Source: Planctomycetota bacterium (GTDB lineage Bacteria > Planctomycetota > J058). Taken from it: a stretch of DNA of 64,000 bases. The stretch is from NCBI GenBank assembly GCA_023954375.1, contig JAMLIC010000010.1, positions 1-64,000 on the forward strand, read 5' to 3'. The notes under the pieces were generated by a model, which was not told the DNA's origin, made no database searches, and was given only the letters and a program-made list of their open reading frames with translations. Position 1 is the stretch's first letter, and the number at the start of each line of letters is the position of its first letter. The translations under genes were made by a program, and so were the position numbers. Below, piece after piece: positions 35,545 through 44,592 of this stretch.

Positions 35545-36321
35545 TCAGGCCACCTTCCCCGCGCGGCGCAGGCTGGCCTGGAGGGCCTTCGCCAGCGAGC
35601 GGCTCGGGCGCCGCTCGCGCGGCCGCTCGAGCCGGACCGCCTCGCCGCGCGCCTTCTGCTCGAGCAGGGCCTCGAGCCGCTCGCGGTGCTCGTCGCGGAA
35701 CGCCGCCGGGTCGAAGCGGTCGGCCAGCGCCTCGACGAGCTGCTCGGCCAGGCCGACCTCCCGGTCGTCGAGCGCGCGGCCCCGCGGCGCCGGCGGCGCC
35801 TCCAGGCCGAGGACCTCCTCCGCCGCGCGCAGGGTGGTGAGCGTGAGCCGCCCGCGCGCCGCGCCGAGCGCGCCGGCGCGCGCCCGCTTGCGCAGCGTGA
35901 AGCGCACGATCCCCTCGCGGCCGCGCCGCTCGAGCTCGTGGGCCAGGGCGAAGTAGGCGTCGTCGTCGCCGTCCGGCCCCAGCCAGTAGGGGCGGTCGTA
36001 CCACTGGCTGCGCAGGAGGCCGCGCGGCACGAAGCGCAGCACCTCGACCTCGCGCGAGGCGGGCGGCTCGAGCGCCTTCAGCTCGTCGGGCTCGACGACC
36101 ACGAACACGCCGCGCTCGACCTCGACGCCGCGGCGCACGTCCTCGGGCGCGACCGGCGCGCCGGTGTCGGGGTGCACCATGCGCTGCTTCACCGGCGCGA
36201 GGTCCTTGGCGTGGAGCAGGTGGAAGTGGACGCGGCGGTCCTGCACGGCCGAGTAGAGCTTCACCGGCACGGCGGCGTCCCCGAGCCGCAGCGACGCCCT
36301 CCACATCGCCCGCGCGGTCAT
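35545..36321 (-). CDS. ku: Ku protein, first copy
   Basis: 258 residues. The core starts MWRASLRLGDAAVPVKLYSA, followed by the HPDTGAPVAPEDV, VLRFVPRGLLRSQWYDRPYWLGP and RFTLRKRA blocks. It is shorter than the second copy and ends in a basic tail (RRPSRSLAKALQASLRRAGK) suited to DNA contact. It is clearly diverged from the second copy rather than a recent duplicate. A small zinc protein gene lies 4 bases upstream on the same strand. Confidence 0.9.
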   Translation of the reverse strand: MTARAMWRASLRLGDAAVPVKLYSAVQDRRVHFHLLHAKDLAPVKQRMVHPDTGAPVAPEDVRRGVEVERGVFVVVEPDELKALEPPASREVEVLRFVPRGLLRSQWYDRPYWLGPDGDDDAYFALAHELERRGREGIVRFTLRKRARAGALGAARGRLTLTTLRAAEEVLGLEAPPAPRGRALDDREVGLAEQLVEALADRFDPAAFRDEHRERLEALLEQKARGEAVRLERPRERRPSRSLAKALQASLRRAGKVA

Positions 36322-36325
36322 CGCC

Positions 36326-36547
36326 TCAGGCGGCCTCGGACGGACCGAGCGCGGGGACGCGCTCGGCCTCCTCCCGGCACGCGGGGCACAACCAGCCGAG
36401 GTCCTCGTTGGCGGCGGTGGCGCAGAGGGGGCAGACGGCGAGGTCGCACTTCACGCACCAGCACTCCAGCCCGCAGGCGTAGGGCTGCATGCAGAACGTG
36501 CACACTTCGCTCTGGTCCTCGAGCCACCAGGGCATGGCGCTCTTCAT
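36326..36547 (-). CDS. small multi-cysteine zinc-binding protein ahead of the Ku genes
   Basis: 73 residues from the ATG at 36547; a TTG at 36565 would add six. It contains about ten cysteines in CxxC pairs (CTFC, CWCVKC, CPLC, CPAC), enough for two zinc sites in a RING- or double-ribbon-like fold. It has no membrane segment. With only 4 bases to the first Ku start it probably shares the Ku transcript, so a DNA-repair accessory role is possible; that is inference from position. Confidence 0.6.
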   Translation of the reverse strand: MKSAMPWWLEDQSEVCTFCMQPYACGLECWCVKCDLAVCPLCATAANEDLGWLCPACREEAERVPALGPSEAA

Positions 36548-36725
36548 GACCGGTCGACGAGGCAACTCTCGTGCCCACCGGACGGGGCAGCAGCCACGGC
36601 CCGCGGCGGGTCGCGGCGGTCACACGGCGGGACGTGAGCGTCTCCCGGACGCGCAGCCAGGTGACGGGTGGCAGAGGCCCGGCCCGGTTTGCTACGACCG
36701 ACGCCCCAGAAGCACGGAGCAGGCC

Positions 36726-37376
36726 ATGAACCACCGCGTCATCCGACCTGCCTTGCTCGCGACGGCCCTGCTCGTCCCGGTCGCCCTCGCCGCGGGCGAG
36801 GGCCGGTGGGAGCACATCGCCCGCGAGCAGGGCGTCGACGTCTACCGCCGCGAGGTGGCCGGCAGCGCCCTCGTGGCCTTCAAGGGGGTCACGGTCGTCG
36901 AGGCGCCGCTCGAGCGCGTCCTGTGGGTCCTGGCCGAGAACGACCGCAGGACCGAGTGGATCGACCTCTGCGCCGAGAGCCGGGTGCTCGAGCGCGTGTC
37001 CGAGCACGAGTCGGTGATCTACCAGCGCTACGCCCTGCCCTGGTACCTGAGCGACCGCGACTACGTGTTCCGCGCCCGCGCCGTGCGCGAGCAGGACGGC
37101 GCCGTCCGCCTGCTCATGGCCTCGTGCGAGCACCCGGCCGCGCCGCCCACCGTCGGCGTGCGGGCGCGCCTCCTCGAGAGCACCTACGTCCTCACGCCGC
37201 TGGGCGAGCGCCGCACCCGCGTGGCCGTCGAGATCCACACCGACCCGTGCGGCATGGTCCCCGACTGGCTCGTGAACGTCGTGCAGAAGAGCTGGCCGCT
37301 GAAGACGCTCCAGGGGATCCGGAAGCAGGTCGCCCGCCCGGACGCGGGGAGCTACCCGCTGCCGCGGGTGGAGTGA
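36726..37376 (+). CDS. secreted START-domain lipid-binding protein
   Basis: 216 residues with a Sec signal (RPALLATALLVPVALAAG). The mature part matches the START/SRPBCC layout: GVDVYRREVAGSALVAFKG, the VLWVLAENDRRTEWI helix, YQRYALPWYLSDRDYVFRA and a C-terminal helix (PDWLVNVVQKSWPLKTLQGI). The family binds lipids or other hydrophobic ligands in a deep pocket; here it would do so outside the cytoplasm. The ATG follows GGAGCAGG. It ends before an inverted repeat shared with the convergent gene. Confidence 0.82.
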   Translation: MNHRVIRPALLATALLVPVALAAGEGRWEHIAREQGVDVYRREVAGSALVAFKGVTVVEAPLERVLWVLAENDRRTEWIDLCAESRVLERVSEHESVIYQRYALPWYLSDRDYVFRARAVREQDGAVRLLMASCEHPAAPPTVGVRARLLESTYVLTPLGERRTRVAVEIHTDPCGMVPDWLVNVVQKSWPLKTLQGIRKQVARPDAGSYPLPRVE

Positions 37377-37427
37377 AGACTCACAGCGCTCGTCAGTGAT
37401 CGAGGGTCGAGCGTGTGGGCTCACATG

Positions 37428-37512
37428 GGACACGGAGGCAACGGAGGCTCACGAAGGCCACGGAGGAGTCGTCCTTGTATTCCCTCCGTCGCCCTTCGTT
37501 GCCTTCGTGTCC
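37428..37512. repeat. imperfect inverted repeat between convergent genes
   Basis: The left arm 37428-37446 (GGACACGGAGGCAACGGAG) pairs with 37494-37512 with two mismatches. The interior also repeats ACGGAGG and ACGAAGG units. The stretch has clearly lower GC than its surroundings. Motifs built from CACGGAGG/CACGAAGG are, to my recollection, common between genes in planctomycetes and relatives. It could terminate both genes. Confidence 0.6.
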
Positions 37513-37533
37513 AATGAGCGGCCAGAGCGCCGG

Positions 37534-37806
37534 TCACGCCTCCACGACGAGCCGCCGGCACTCGCCCAGGATCGCCGTCCACAGGCGGCGCACCGCCGCC
37601 GCGTCCAGCGGCGGGGCGGCGCGCGCCGCCAGGCGCGCGACGACCTCGGCCTCGCGGGCCGGGTCCACGCGGACGGGGCCGGGGGCGCCCGCGTCGCGCT
37701 TCAGCGCGCCGATCGCCTGCGCCAGGCGGGCGCGCCGCTCGAGGAGCGACAGCAGCCGCGCGTCGACCTCGTCCACCTCGGCGCGCAGGTCCTCGAGCCG
37801 GCCCAC
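37534..37806 (-). CDS. chorismate mutase, AroQ type
   Basis: 90 residues, a typical stand-alone AroQ domain. The first helix is LEDLRAEVDEVDARLLSLLERRARLA with the substrate-binding Arg and the loop GALKR, and the C-terminal helix VRRLWTAILGECRR holds further active-site positions. It converts chorismate to prephenate for Phe and Tyr synthesis. The GTG at 37806 has GGAG at good spacing; a GTG at 37812 is possible. Confidence 0.85.
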   Translation of the reverse strand: MGRLEDLRAEVDEVDARLLSLLERRARLAQAIGALKRDAGAPGPVRVDPAREAEVVARLAARAAPPLDAAAVRRLWTAILGECRRLVVEA

Positions 37807-37955
37807 CGTCACCTCTCCTTCACCCGCCGCATGGTGCGCCGCCCCAGGCACGCTTCGCAAGGCGGCGGTCGCCTGGTACCGTCACGGGGTCGGGTGAGGG
37901 GGAGAGAGTCACCACGGCCGACCCGGACGACACCCTCAGCGCCCCGCTCCAGCGC

Positions 37956-38798
37956 ATGGCGACCTTCTTCGTCGGCGGCGGGCTCCCGCGGGTCGACGAC
38001 GTGCGCGACGTGTTCGCGCGCGCCAGGGACCTCCGCGAGCGCGGGGTCCCCATCGAGCCGGGCGAGGAGGCGCTGCTGCGCCAGGTGACCTGGTGCATGC
38101 TGCAGCTCCAGCACGACCAGGAGGAGGGCGAGCTCCACCAGGCGCTGGCCCGCATGGCCGCCCTGGTCCTGGCGATCATCGAGGACGACGACTTCTCGAT
38201 CCCCGCCGGCTGCCAGCTCCGCGGCCGGGTGCCGCTCGAGGCGCTGGCGATCCAGGTGCAGCGGCAGCTCGACCAGCAGGACATGCAGCTCGCGGCGGCC
38301 ATGGGGATCCAGGGGATCGAGGTGCGCGGGGCGGCGGACCTCGACGCGCTGGCGGCGCGCCTGCCGCGCTCGGCCGACCTCGACCGCGCCCTGCGCGGGG
38401 CGAGGAACCACCTGCGCGAGGGCGAGCGCCTCCTGGCCGCGCAGCGCGACCCCGCCCGGGCGGCGCGGCACCGCGAGCGCCTGGCCGAGGCCTACGACCG
38501 CGCCGCGCGCCTCCTCGCGCGGCTGCTCGCCGTGCCGTCCGAACGCGACCACCCGGTCGTGCGGGCGCACGTGCTCCGGCGCGAGCTGAAGCGGATCGAG
38601 GTCGACGCGCTGGGCGTGGAGCGCCTGACCGAGGACGAGCAGGCGCGCCGCACGCGCGAGCTCCTGAAGTGGGCCGACCAGGACCTGGGCGAGCGGCTCG
38701 ACGACGCCAACAAGGCCGCCCTCGCCGAGCAGCTGAAGGCGGTCGCGCAGGAGCAGGAGGGCGACGCGGGCAGCAGCTGGTTCTTCGACCAGGACTAG
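37956..38798 (+). CDS. hypothetical alpha-helical protein
   Basis: 280 residues, mostly charged helices (for example DLDRALRGARNHLREGERLL and AARHRERLAEAYDRAARLL), with coiled-coil character in the second half. It has no signal peptide or known domain. The ATG at 37956 has no ribosome binding site; the frame is open further up to about 37908, where GAGGGGGAGAGA precedes a GTC codon, so an unusual start is possible. TACCGT at 37877-37882 is a candidate -10. Confidence 0.6.
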   Translation: MATFFVGGGLPRVDDVRDVFARARDLRERGVPIEPGEEALLRQVTWCMLQLQHDQEEGELHQALARMAALVLAIIEDDDFSIPAGCQLRGRVPLEALAIQVQRQLDQQDMQLAAAMGIQGIEVRGAADLDALAARLPRSADLDRALRGARNHLREGERLLAAQRDPARAARHRERLAEAYDRAARLLARLLAVPSERDHPVVRAHVLRRELKRIEVDALGVERLTEDEQARRTRELLKWADQDLGERLDDANKAALAEQLKAVAQEQEGDAGSSWFFDQD

Positions 38799-38821
38799 CT
38801 GCGGCGCACGATGGCGGGCGC

Positions 38822-38879
38822 TGTCGCGCGCAGGCTCGCTCGAAGTAGTCACTACGTCGTCGCTCGCCTGCGCGCGACA
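38822..38879. terminator. 14-bp perfect inverted repeat between convergent genes
   Basis: TGTCGCGCGCAGGC (38822-38835) pairs with GCCTGCGCGCGACA (38866-38879). The centre holds a GTAGT-C-ACTAC palindrome. It separates two convergent genes and is a likely bidirectional terminator, although T runs are absent. Confidence 0.5.
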
Positions 38880-38932
38880 TCGCCTCGCCCTCGTGCGCCT
38901 CGCGGCGCCCTGGCGCGTGACATGGGGCGGCG

Positions 38933-41827
38933 TCAGCGCCCGGTCGCGCCCTCGAGGGCCCCGCGCAGGCCCGGCGTGGGGGCCGCCTCGTCGCCCAGGA
39001 ACAGGGCCCGGTCGCGCGCCGCGAGCTCGCGGGTGCGGGCGATCGCCTCGTCGACGAGCGCGCGGCGCGCCTCGTCGTGGGCCACGGCCGCGCGGGCGTG
39101 GGCGAGGAGCGCCAGGTGGTCGTCGTAGGCCTGCAGGCGGTTGCGCGAGACGTCGCGCGCCTCGCGGCCGCGGCGCAGGCGGGCGAAGAAGTCGTCCGAC
39201 CGCCCGCCCGAGGGCAGGTAGGCCCCGCCGCGGCGGCGCTCCTCGTAGGCGGCGCGGATGGCGGCGGTGCGGGCGCGCTCGAGCGACTCGACGGCGCGCT
39301 CGAGGTCGGCCTCGAGCGCGGCCCTGCGGTCGCGCGTGAGGTGGTCGAGGTAGGCCTCGACCGAGCCGTGGCGGGTGACCATCGACGCGCGCAGCGCCGG
39401 CGTCGCCTCGAGCCGCGCCTCGGCCGCGGCGCGCTCGTCGGCGAGGAGCTTGGCCTCCCGCGCGGCGCGGGCCAGGCGGTCGTTGTAGGTCGCCTCGGCC
39501 GCGGCCACGTCGCCGAGCAGGCGGTCGCGCCAGGCGACGTGCGCCTCGTCGGCCGCGTCGAGCAGGGCTTCGAGCCGCTCGGCCGGGGCGCCCGCGCGCG
39601 CGGCGTCGAGGAGGTCGAGGCTCGCCGCGGCGACGGCGTCGCGCGCCGCGCGCTCGTCGAGCGCGTCGTTGGCGGCCGTCGCCAGCTTCTCGCCCAGGTA
39701 CAGGACGACCGCCGTCTCGGCGGCCGTGTAGATGAAGCTGCCGGCGCGGGCCAGGGCGCGCATGCGCCCGGCGGCGCGGACCAGGCCGCCGGCGGCCTCG
39801 ACGCGGCGCAGGTCCACGACCCACGAGATCCCGGTCAGGCCGGCGCGGACCGCCGTCGCCGAGAGGCCGAGGGCGGCCACGTCGATCACGAACGCCCGGC
39901 CGTCGAGGTGGCCGCTCAGGAGCGCGGGCAAGGCCATGCCGGTGGCCAGGACGACGTTCGTCCGCAGGACGGTGTTCGCGAAGCGGGGCTTGATGTGCCG
40001 GGCGAGGAAGCGCGAGTAGGCCACGTCGCCCGCGCGGGCGCCGACGACGAAGGCGCCGTAGTGGACGAAGAAGTCGGTCGTGAGCAGCCCGTCGAAGAAC
40101 TCGTCGATCCGGGCGCGGTCGCCCGTCTCGACGACGACGGCCAGCTCCTTGAGGAACAGGGCCAGGCCGAAGTGCGCGGCGCCGGCGCCGTGGCGCAGGG
40201 CGCCCGAGGCGGTCACGCGGCGCCAGTCGAGCGTGCCGTCGGCGCGGCGGAAGCGGCCGAGCGGGTCCGCGACGCCCTCGATCGCGCGCGTCAGGTTGGC
40301 CGTGCGGCTCCCGGCGGTCCCGTAGACGGGGAGCCCGCGCAGGGCGTAGAGCGCGTCCGAGAGGCCGCCGCCGCCGCGGGCGAACAGGTCGACGACCCTG
40401 CGCGCGTCGCGCGCCTCGAGCGGGGGGAGGCCGCTGCGCTCGACGGCGCGCACGGCCTCGATGTCGGCGACGCGCTCGCCGCGGATCCCCCCGGCGTGGC
40501 CGAGCTCGTGGCCGAAGAGGAGGCCCAGCGCCCGCTGACGGAACGACCGCCCCTCGGCGCCCGGGCCGGCCTCGGTCGCGAGCTTGTCGAGGAGGCCGGT
40601 CGAGACGCGCACGGAGTTCGTCTCCGGCAGGTACTCGAGCGAGAGCGCGGACGAGCGCGTGACCTCGAGCGCCGCCTCACGCACCCGGGCGACGCCCGCC
40701 TCCGCGGCCGGGCGGTCGCCCGACGGCAGGGCAGCGGCGCGCTCGGAGAGGCGGCTGGCCGAGCCCTCGCGCACGCGGTCGAACACCTCGCGCGCCTCGG
40801 CCTCGCTGATCGCCAGCCCGGGCGGCGGGGCGCGGGCCGCCTCGCGCGGCGGGGCGAAGCGGCGCGGGCCCTCGAGGCGCTTGAGCTCGTTCGTGAGGTG
40901 GCCCCGCTCGACCTCGCCGAGCTGGCCCGAGTTCATGACGGCCTGGGTCGCCGCCCTGCGGGTGGCGCGCACCTCGTCGGCGGCGGCGACGTTGCCCTGG
41001 TTGGCCGCCTCGAGGAGCGCCCGCGCGCCGGCCTCGCCCCGGGCGGCGATCAGGCGCTTCATCTGCTCGACCTCGACGAGGACGCCGAGCAGCTCCGCGC
41101 GCGTGAGGGCCACGGCGTTGGCGCCGGGCGGCGCCTCGGGCATGACGTTGACGCCGACGGTGAGCCCGGTGAGCTGCATGCGCTTCCTGAACTCGGCCTC
41201 GCTGGCGTAGACCATGCCCGCGACCTTGCGGCCCCAGCGCTCGCCGATCTCGTGGAACTTCGCCCGGATCCCGGGCAGGGGGTCGGGCGCCGTGCGCTTG
41301 CCCGTCCCGCCGCCGCGCACGGCGCGCGGGTTGTCGCGCTTGACCCTCTCGTAGAGCTCGGGCGAGACCAGGGCGCCGTCGTAGTCGGAGGTGCGGAAGC
41401 CCTTGCGGTCGAACGTGCGCAGCTCGCCGGTGTTCGGGTCGCGGAACGGGATCCCCGACGACGACCCGGCGATGTAGACCCGCTCGACCTCGATCCCGTA
41501 GAGCTCGCGGATCGCCGTCCGCATCTCGCCGGTGAGGCCGCGGAACTCCTCGACCGTCAGGCGCGCCACGGGCGTGCGCAGGGGCGTGCGCACGGCCACG
41601 GCGCCCTCGGTCGGCAGGTAGACCTCGACGCGGCCGTCCGGGCCGAAGCCGGTGCCGACCCGACCTTCGCCGCGGAGGCGCGCGTCGGTCGGGGCGACGC
41701 GGACGATCCGGGCGCCGGCGGCCTCGAGGCGGCCGAGCAGGTCGGCGATCTCGTCGGCGCGGGCAGGGAGGAGGCCGAGGAGGAGGAGGAGCGGGAGGAG
41801 GAGCCAGCGAGAGACGAGACGCGTCAC
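38933..41827 (-). CDS. large exported protein with HExxH metallopeptidase motif
   Basis: 964 residues from a GTG with GGAGGTC ahead. It starts with a strong signal (WLLLPLLLLLGLLPARA). Around residue 450 there is LLFGHELGHAGGIRGERVADIEA, an HExxH motif with a downstream acidic ERVADIE block as in membrane or zincin peptidases. The region 550-750 has several hydrophobic segments (LATGMALPALLSG, FIYTAAETAVVLYLG). The last 230 residues are long charged coiled-coil helices. No close family is recognised. It may be a processing protease or a surface structural protein. Confidence 0.7.
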   Translation of the reverse strand: MTRLVSRWLLLPLLLLLGLLPARADEIADLLGRLEAAGARIVRVAPTDARLRGEGRVGTGFGPDGRVEVYLPTEGAVAVRTPLRTPVARLTVEEFRGLTGEMRTAIRELYGIEVERVYIAGSSSGIPFRDPNTGELRTFDRKGFRTSDYDGALVSPELYERVKRDNPRAVRGGGTGKRTAPDPLPGIRAKFHEIGERWGRKVAGMVYASEAEFRKRMQLTGLTVGVNVMPEAPPGANAVALTRAELLGVLVEVEQMKRLIAARGEAGARALLEAANQGNVAAADEVRATRRAATQAVMNSGQLGEVERGHLTNELKRLEGPRRFAPPREAARAPPPGLAISEAEAREVFDRVREGSASRLSERAAALPSGDRPAAEAGVARVREAALEVTRSSALSLEYLPETNSVRVSTGLLDKLATEAGPGAEGRSFRQRALGLLFGHELGHAGGIRGERVADIEAVRAVERSGLPPLEARDARRVVDLFARGGGGLSDALYALRGLPVYGTAGSRTANLTRAIEGVADPLGRFRRADGTLDWRRVTASGALRHGAGAAHFGLALFLKELAVVVETGDRARIDEFFDGLLTTDFFVHYGAFVVGARAGDVAYSRFLARHIKPRFANTVLRTNVVLATGMALPALLSGHLDGRAFVIDVAALGLSATAVRAGLTGISWVVDLRRVEAAGGLVRAAGRMRALARAGSFIYTAAETAVVLYLGEKLATAANDALDERAARDAVAAASLDLLDAARAGAPAERLEALLDAADEAHVAWRDRLLGDVAAAEATYNDRLARAAREAKLLADERAAAEARLEATPALRASMVTRHGSVEAYLDHLTRDRRAALEADLERAVESLERARTAAIRAAYEERRRGGAYLPSGGRSDDFFARLRRGREARDVSRNRLQAYDDHLALLAHARAAVAHDEARRALVDEAIARTRELAARDRALFLGDEAAPTPGLRGALEGATGR

Positions 41828-41932
41828 GCGACCTCCGGGCGCCGGCGACTGCAACCCGGGGACCGTCTCAAGTCAAGCGTTTGCTTGCTCTTGATCCGGG
41901 CTTGGTCGCGCCGCGAGACGGAAACGGAACGC

Positions 41933-42796
41933 TCAGGGCGGCGGGACGGGGAGCGAGGCCCAGGCCTCGCCCGAACCCGGGGTCCCGGCGGCGGTTCGGC
42001 CGGTCCAGCGGACGCGCACGCGGACGGGGGTGCCGGGTGGGGGGGCGGGGGCATAGGTCTTGGTCCACATGTGCCGACTTCGCTCGCTCTGGATCTGGTA
42101 CCAATCTCCGTCCAGGTACCAGTTTCCCAGGACGTCGAAGTCGTTGTCGGTCACGGTCCAGTCTCCTCGCCCCTCCACGTGTGCGGACGCCCAGAGGTAC
42201 TCGCTCTCACGCTTGCACCTGAGTTCAATGCGCACGCGCTCGTCGGCGACGATGACCACCCACGGCTCAGGCGCGCGGCCGGCGCCGGCGATCACGAGCG
42301 TCGCCTCGGCCCGGCCGGGCGCGCAGAAGGTGTCCGCCTCGTCGCAGACCTGCCAGGTGAAGGTCGCCTCGAGCGCGAGCGGCTCTTCCGTCGAGAGCAT
42401 CAGGCGCTGGAAGAAGCTCGCCCGGCCCCGATGCGCCGTGATCGGCAGCTCGCCCAGCGCCAGGCCGGGCTCGGCCGGCGACTCCTCGAGCGGGCCGTCG
42501 AGCGCCACGCCCTGCGGAAGGTCGAGCGCGAGCGCCGGCCTCACGCCGTACTCCGACGTGAGCCCGTAGACGCGCCAGCCCGGCTCGACCTCGACCTCCA
42601 CCCGCACGAGGGCCGCGCGTGGCCCGGTGCGCTCGACGAGGAGGGCCACGTCGACGCGCCCGGGCGGTCGACCGCTCCTCGGCTCGCCGTGGGCGCACGG
42701 CGGCACCGCCGGCTCCGGCTCCGGCGGCTCCGGCGGCGCCGGCGCCGCGCAGGCGGCCAGCGCAACGACGCCGAGCAGCGCGAGGCGGGCCCTCAC
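41933..42796 (-). CDS. lipoprotein with DsbD N-terminal-like domain
   Basis: 287 residues. The signal [16 protein letters not shown] is a lipoprotein signal (lipobox LAAC). A Pro/Glu linker leads to a domain resembling the N-terminal thiol-carrying domain of DsbD ([14 protein letters not shown], and the pair C...FC in [13 protein letters not shown]). DsbD-N passes electrons to periplasmic thiol proteins. The C-terminal 90 residues are Trp/Tyr-rich and of unknown fold. It overlaps the FKBP gene by GTGA, linking it to periplasmic or surface protein folding. Confidence 0.75.
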   Translation of the reverse strand: MRARLALLGVVALAACAAPAPPEPPEPEPAVPPCAHGEPRSGRPPGRVDVALLVERTGPRAALVRVEVEVEPGWRVYGLTSEYGVRPALALDLPQGVALDGPLEESPAEPGLALGELPITAHRGRASFFQRLMLSTEEPLALEATFTWQVCDEADTFCAPGRAEATLVIAGAGRAPEPWVVIVADERVRIELRCKRESEYLWASAHVEGRGDWTVTDNDFDVLGNWYLDGDWYQIQSERSRHMWTKTYAPAPPPGTPVRVRVRWTGRTAAGTPGSGEAWASLPVPPP

Positions 42797-43140
42797 CGGT
42801 CGAGGCGCAGGAGCTCGACCTCGAACACGAGCGTGGCGCCGGGCGGGATCGCGCCGGGGAAGCCGCGGTCGCCGTAGGCCAGGCCCGAGGGGATCGTCAG
42901 CTTGCGCTTGCCGCCGACCTTCATGCTGGCGACGCCCTCGTCCCAGCCCTTGATCACCCGCCCCTGCCCGAGCGGGAAGGAGAACGGGTCGCCGCGGTCG
43001 ACCGAGCTGTCGAACTTCTTGCCGTCGGTCAGCCAGCCCGTGTAGTGGACGACGACCGTCTGGCCCGGGCGCGGGCTCGCGCCGGTCCCGACGACCAGGT
43101 CCTCGTACTCCAGCCCGGAGGGCGTCTTCGTCGTGGCCAT
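42793..43140 (-). CDS. FKBP-type peptidyl-prolyl isomerase
   Basis: 115 residues, a minimal FKBP domain. The signature blocks are [34 protein letters not shown] and [22 protein letters not shown], which contain the active-site Tyr, Asp, Phe and Trp. It catalyses cis-trans isomerisation of Xaa-Pro bonds. There is no signal peptide, so it is cytosolic even though its coupled partner is exported. The ATG is preceded by GAGGAGGCC. Confidence 0.95.
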   Translation of the reverse strand: MATTKTPSGLEYEDLVVGTGASPRPGQTVVVHYTGWLTDGKKFDSSVDRGDPFSFPLGQGRVIKGWDEGVASMKVGGKRKLTIPSGLAYGDRGFPGAIPPGATLVFEVELLRLDR

Positions 43141-43230
43141 GGTGGCCTCCTCTCTCGCGGGCGCCCAGGCTACCCGACCGGCCGGCGCGCGCGGGGGCGG
43201 TGGGCTACAACGGGCGCCCGGAGGTGACGC

Positions 43231-43764
43231 GTGCGCGAGTGGGTGGTCGAGGTGCCGGGGCTGCCGGCGACGGTCGAGGACCTGGTGGCGCTGCGCGACC
43301 GGATCGCGACCACGCCCGAGGGCGGGGCGGCGGTCCTCGTCCTGGCGATGATCGCCTACGCGCAGGACGCGGCGCAGGGGACGAGGTTCCTCACCGTCGC
43401 GCTCGAGGCGAGCAAGCTCGTCGACGGGCCCGACGGCTTCAAGGGCAAGCAGCCGGGCCGCATGGTGCTGCTCGACGCCGCGTCGCGGATCGGCAAGGCC
43501 CCGCACATCGCGCGCAGCTACGTGCAGGGGGCCACCCCGCAGAACGGCTACGCCCTCCCGTCTCCGCCCTGGCGCATCTCGGGGCGCGAGCAGCCGGGCG
43601 ACGTGCAGGGCGACCGGGGCAAGACCTTCGTCCGCTCGACGGGCGCCGACTCGCCGCGGCCCGTGCATCTGGCGCGGAACGAGCGCGGCCACTGGAAGGC
43701 GACGAACTGGAGCTCGCTCGAGGTGGGCGTCCGCGCGCCGGCGGGGCCGGCGGACGACATCTGA
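43231..43764 (+). CDS. conserved hypothetical protein, possibly DUF6935-like
   Basis: 177 residues. A hydrophobic helix is seen near 40-60 ([16 protein letters not shown]). The middle contains [22 protein letters not shown] and [21 protein letters not shown], a block I associate with a planctomycete/myxobacterial family of unknown function. No catalytic motif is visible. The GTG has GGAGGTGACG upstream, and a TACAAC -10-like hexamer lies near 43204. Confidence 0.6.
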   Translation: MREWVVEVPGLPATVEDLVALRDRIATTPEGGAAVLVLAMIAYAQDAAQGTRFLTVALEASKLVDGPDGFKGKQPGRMVLLDAASRIGKAPHIARSYVQGATPQNGYALPSPPWRISGREQPGDVQGDRGKTFVRSTGADSPRPVHLARNERGHWKATNWSSLEVGVRAPAGPADDI

Positions 43765-43767
43765 CGG

Positions 43768-44592
43768 TCAGAACCGGCGCGGGCTCCCCGGCGCCGCCGG
43801 CTCGATCAGGCCCACCACCGGGGCGTCGGGCGGGCAGCGGACCCCCGGCTCGTTGACGCGGATCGCGCGCAGCTGGCCCGACGCGTCGACGTGGTACGAG
43901 GGGCTGCTGACCAGCAGCCGGTAGGGCCACGGCGGGAAGCTCGTCGGCCAGACGCGCAGCGTGAAGTCGCGCCGGTCGGGGGCGAGCTCGAGCTCCACCC
44001 CGCCCCCGAGGGCAGCGCGGAGCTTCTCCACGGGCAGCTCGTCGTGGAGCGGCCCGGCGGCGTCCGCGGCGTCGAGCCCGTCGCGGAGCAGCTGCGCCGC
44101 CACGGCGCGCAGCAGGCGCTCACGGAGCTCGTCGGCGGGGTAGTAGCCGGCGAAGGCCACCCCGGCGCTCGCGAGCGGCACGACGAGGACCACGAGGAGC
44201 GCGGCGCCGGCGAGGAGGCGCCCGCGCCGGGCCTCGGCCAGGTGGGGCGGCGCGGCGGGGGTCCCCGCCTGGAGCGCCCAGCCGACCAGGCGGACGGCGC
44301 GGAGCAGGGCCAGGGCGATGATGCCGACGCACACCAGGGCCGCCTGCCCCTCGTGCATGGCCGAGGCGACCACGGCGGCCGCCCCCAGGGCCAGGGGCCA
44401 GCGGCGAGGCCGGCCGCCGCGCCGCGCCCGCTCGATCGCGTAGCCGCCGGCGAGCGCGGTGCAGCCCATGAGGAGCAGCAGGGCCCCCAGCTCGCCGGCG
44501 ACGGCCTGCGGGCCCGGCGGCTGGTTGGCGCGCGCGGCGCCCGCCAGGCAGGGGACGAGGGCGACGCCCAGGGCGACGCCGCGCGCGCTCAC
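43768..44592 (-). CDS. membrane protein of unknown function
   Basis: 274 residues. It starts with a signal-like helix (VALGVALVPCLAGAARA), then three to four membrane helices up to about residue 150 and a soluble C-terminal domain (about 160-274) with EVEKLRAALGGGVELELAPDRRD-type beta strands (the conserved core reads RRDFTLRVWP). No family is assigned. It is the last gene of a four-gene chain in which every junction is a GTGA overlap. Confidence 0.6.
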   Translation of the reverse strand: MSARGVALGVALVPCLAGAARANQPPGPQAVAGELGALLLLMGCTALAGGYAIERARRGGRPRRWPLALGAAAVVASAMHEGQAALVCVGIIALALLRAVRLVGWALQAGTPAAPPHLAEARRGRLLAGAALLVVLVVPLASAGVAFAGYYPADELRERLLRAVAAQLLRDGLDAADAAGPLHDELPVEKLRAALGGGVELELAPDRRDFTLRVWPTSFPPWPYRLLVSSPSYHVDASGQLRAIRVNEPGVRCPPDAPVVGLIEPAAPGSPRRF

